Assembly (NCBI GenBank): GCA_900754255.1
Contig: CAAECI010000097.1
Span: 1-22,964 of the forward strand
Length of the DNA: 22,964 bases
DNA from: an uncultured Succinivibrio sp.
GTDB taxonomy: Bacteria > Pseudomonadota > Gammaproteobacteria > Enterobacterales > Succinivibrionaceae
Direction of reading: 5' to 3'
The notes beneath the pieces were generated by a model, which had not been told where the DNA came from, made no database searches, and saw nothing but the letters and a program-made list of their open reading frames with translations. The first letter of the stretch is position 1. Every line of letters begins with the position of its first letter. Of the stretch, positions 22,863 to 22,964 are shown in pieces. Position numbers and translations under genes: made by a program.

Positions 22863-22964
22863 ATGCAACTTAACAAAGCAATTTTAGGCTTGGCCGTAGC
22901 CTCCCTAATGGCATTTACCGGCTCTGCTCTTGCTCAGACCTTAAATATCGACAACCAGAGCTCT
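22863..22964 (+). CDS. Secreted or envelope protein, N-terminal fragment (runs off the window)
   Basis: Thirty-four codons are present. MQLNKAILGLAVASLMAFTG is a typical Sec signal peptide: a short Lys-containing start and a hydrophobic core, with a signal peptidase I site after GSALA, so the mature chain would begin QTLNIDNQSS. The protein is therefore exported to the periplasm, outer membrane or beyond. Too little mature sequence is visible to name a family. AGGA at 22851-22854 is the likely ribosome binding site. It follows the topA terminator and a 5'-leader hairpin, so it is a separate transcription unit. Confidence 0.8.
   Translation, partial: MQLNKAILGLAVASLMAFTGSALAQTLNIDNQSS

Overview
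This looks like a chromosomal window from a gammaproteobacterium, most likely a gut or rumen anaerobe of the Aeromonadales (Succinivibrionaceae-like). That placement is inferred from gene order and protein style, not from a search. The supporting signs are a pepN / DUF2835 / pyrD order at the left edge, sohB followed by topA on the right (as in enterobacteria), a short single-domain L25 (rplY), and a MepM-type M23 peptidase. Most core genes share one codon style and moderate GC. Two stretches differ: the fic/CRISPR segment (about 2.7-3.8 kb) and an AT-rich island with a DprA-like gene (about 14.6-16.55 kb).

Layout, left. The window opens in the last codons of pepN (1-114), then a DUF2835 protein and class 2 pyrD (364-1389). 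Next come an iron-alcohol-dehydrogenase-like gene (1479-2681) and a Fic-domain gene (2785-3621). The stop codon of fic lies inside the first repeat of a three-repeat CRISPR array (3606-3793) that has no cas genes in view. On the minus strand follow a RocB/M20-like gene (3889-5538), mepM (5794-7869, with a possible 18-codon leader ORF) and a small membrane protein. An SLC13/DASS permease (8767-10026) lies on the plus strand and ends in a clear terminator.

Layout, right. An SHMT-like gene overlaps dusA by one base (10141-12386). An aldo/keto reductase converges on a minus-strand pair, a dCMP deaminase and a HAD phosphatase (13437-14594). Then come about 800 bp of AT-rich non-coding DNA carrying a cluster of small dyads, a possible 20-codon leader ORF and the DprA-like gene (15412-16548). 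The rest is housekeeping: rplY, a CvfB-like S1 protein, sohB, topA, and the start of a secreted protein that runs off the end.

Main observation. Within about 10 kb, three proteins keep the fold signatures of well-known enzymes but have lost the residues that define their chemistry. The Fe-ADH-like protein lacks three of four metal ligands. The RocB/M20-like protein has substitutions at all the metal-site positions I could align except one Asp. The SHMT-like protein has Gly where the PLP-binding Lys should be, and is translationally coupled to dusA. PyrD also has Cys where class 2 enzymes have Ser. All four reading frames are intact, so these look like maintained variants rather than decaying genes. 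The other main leads are the CRISPR/fic junction and the DprA-like island. I cannot demonstrate a complete new system from this window alone.
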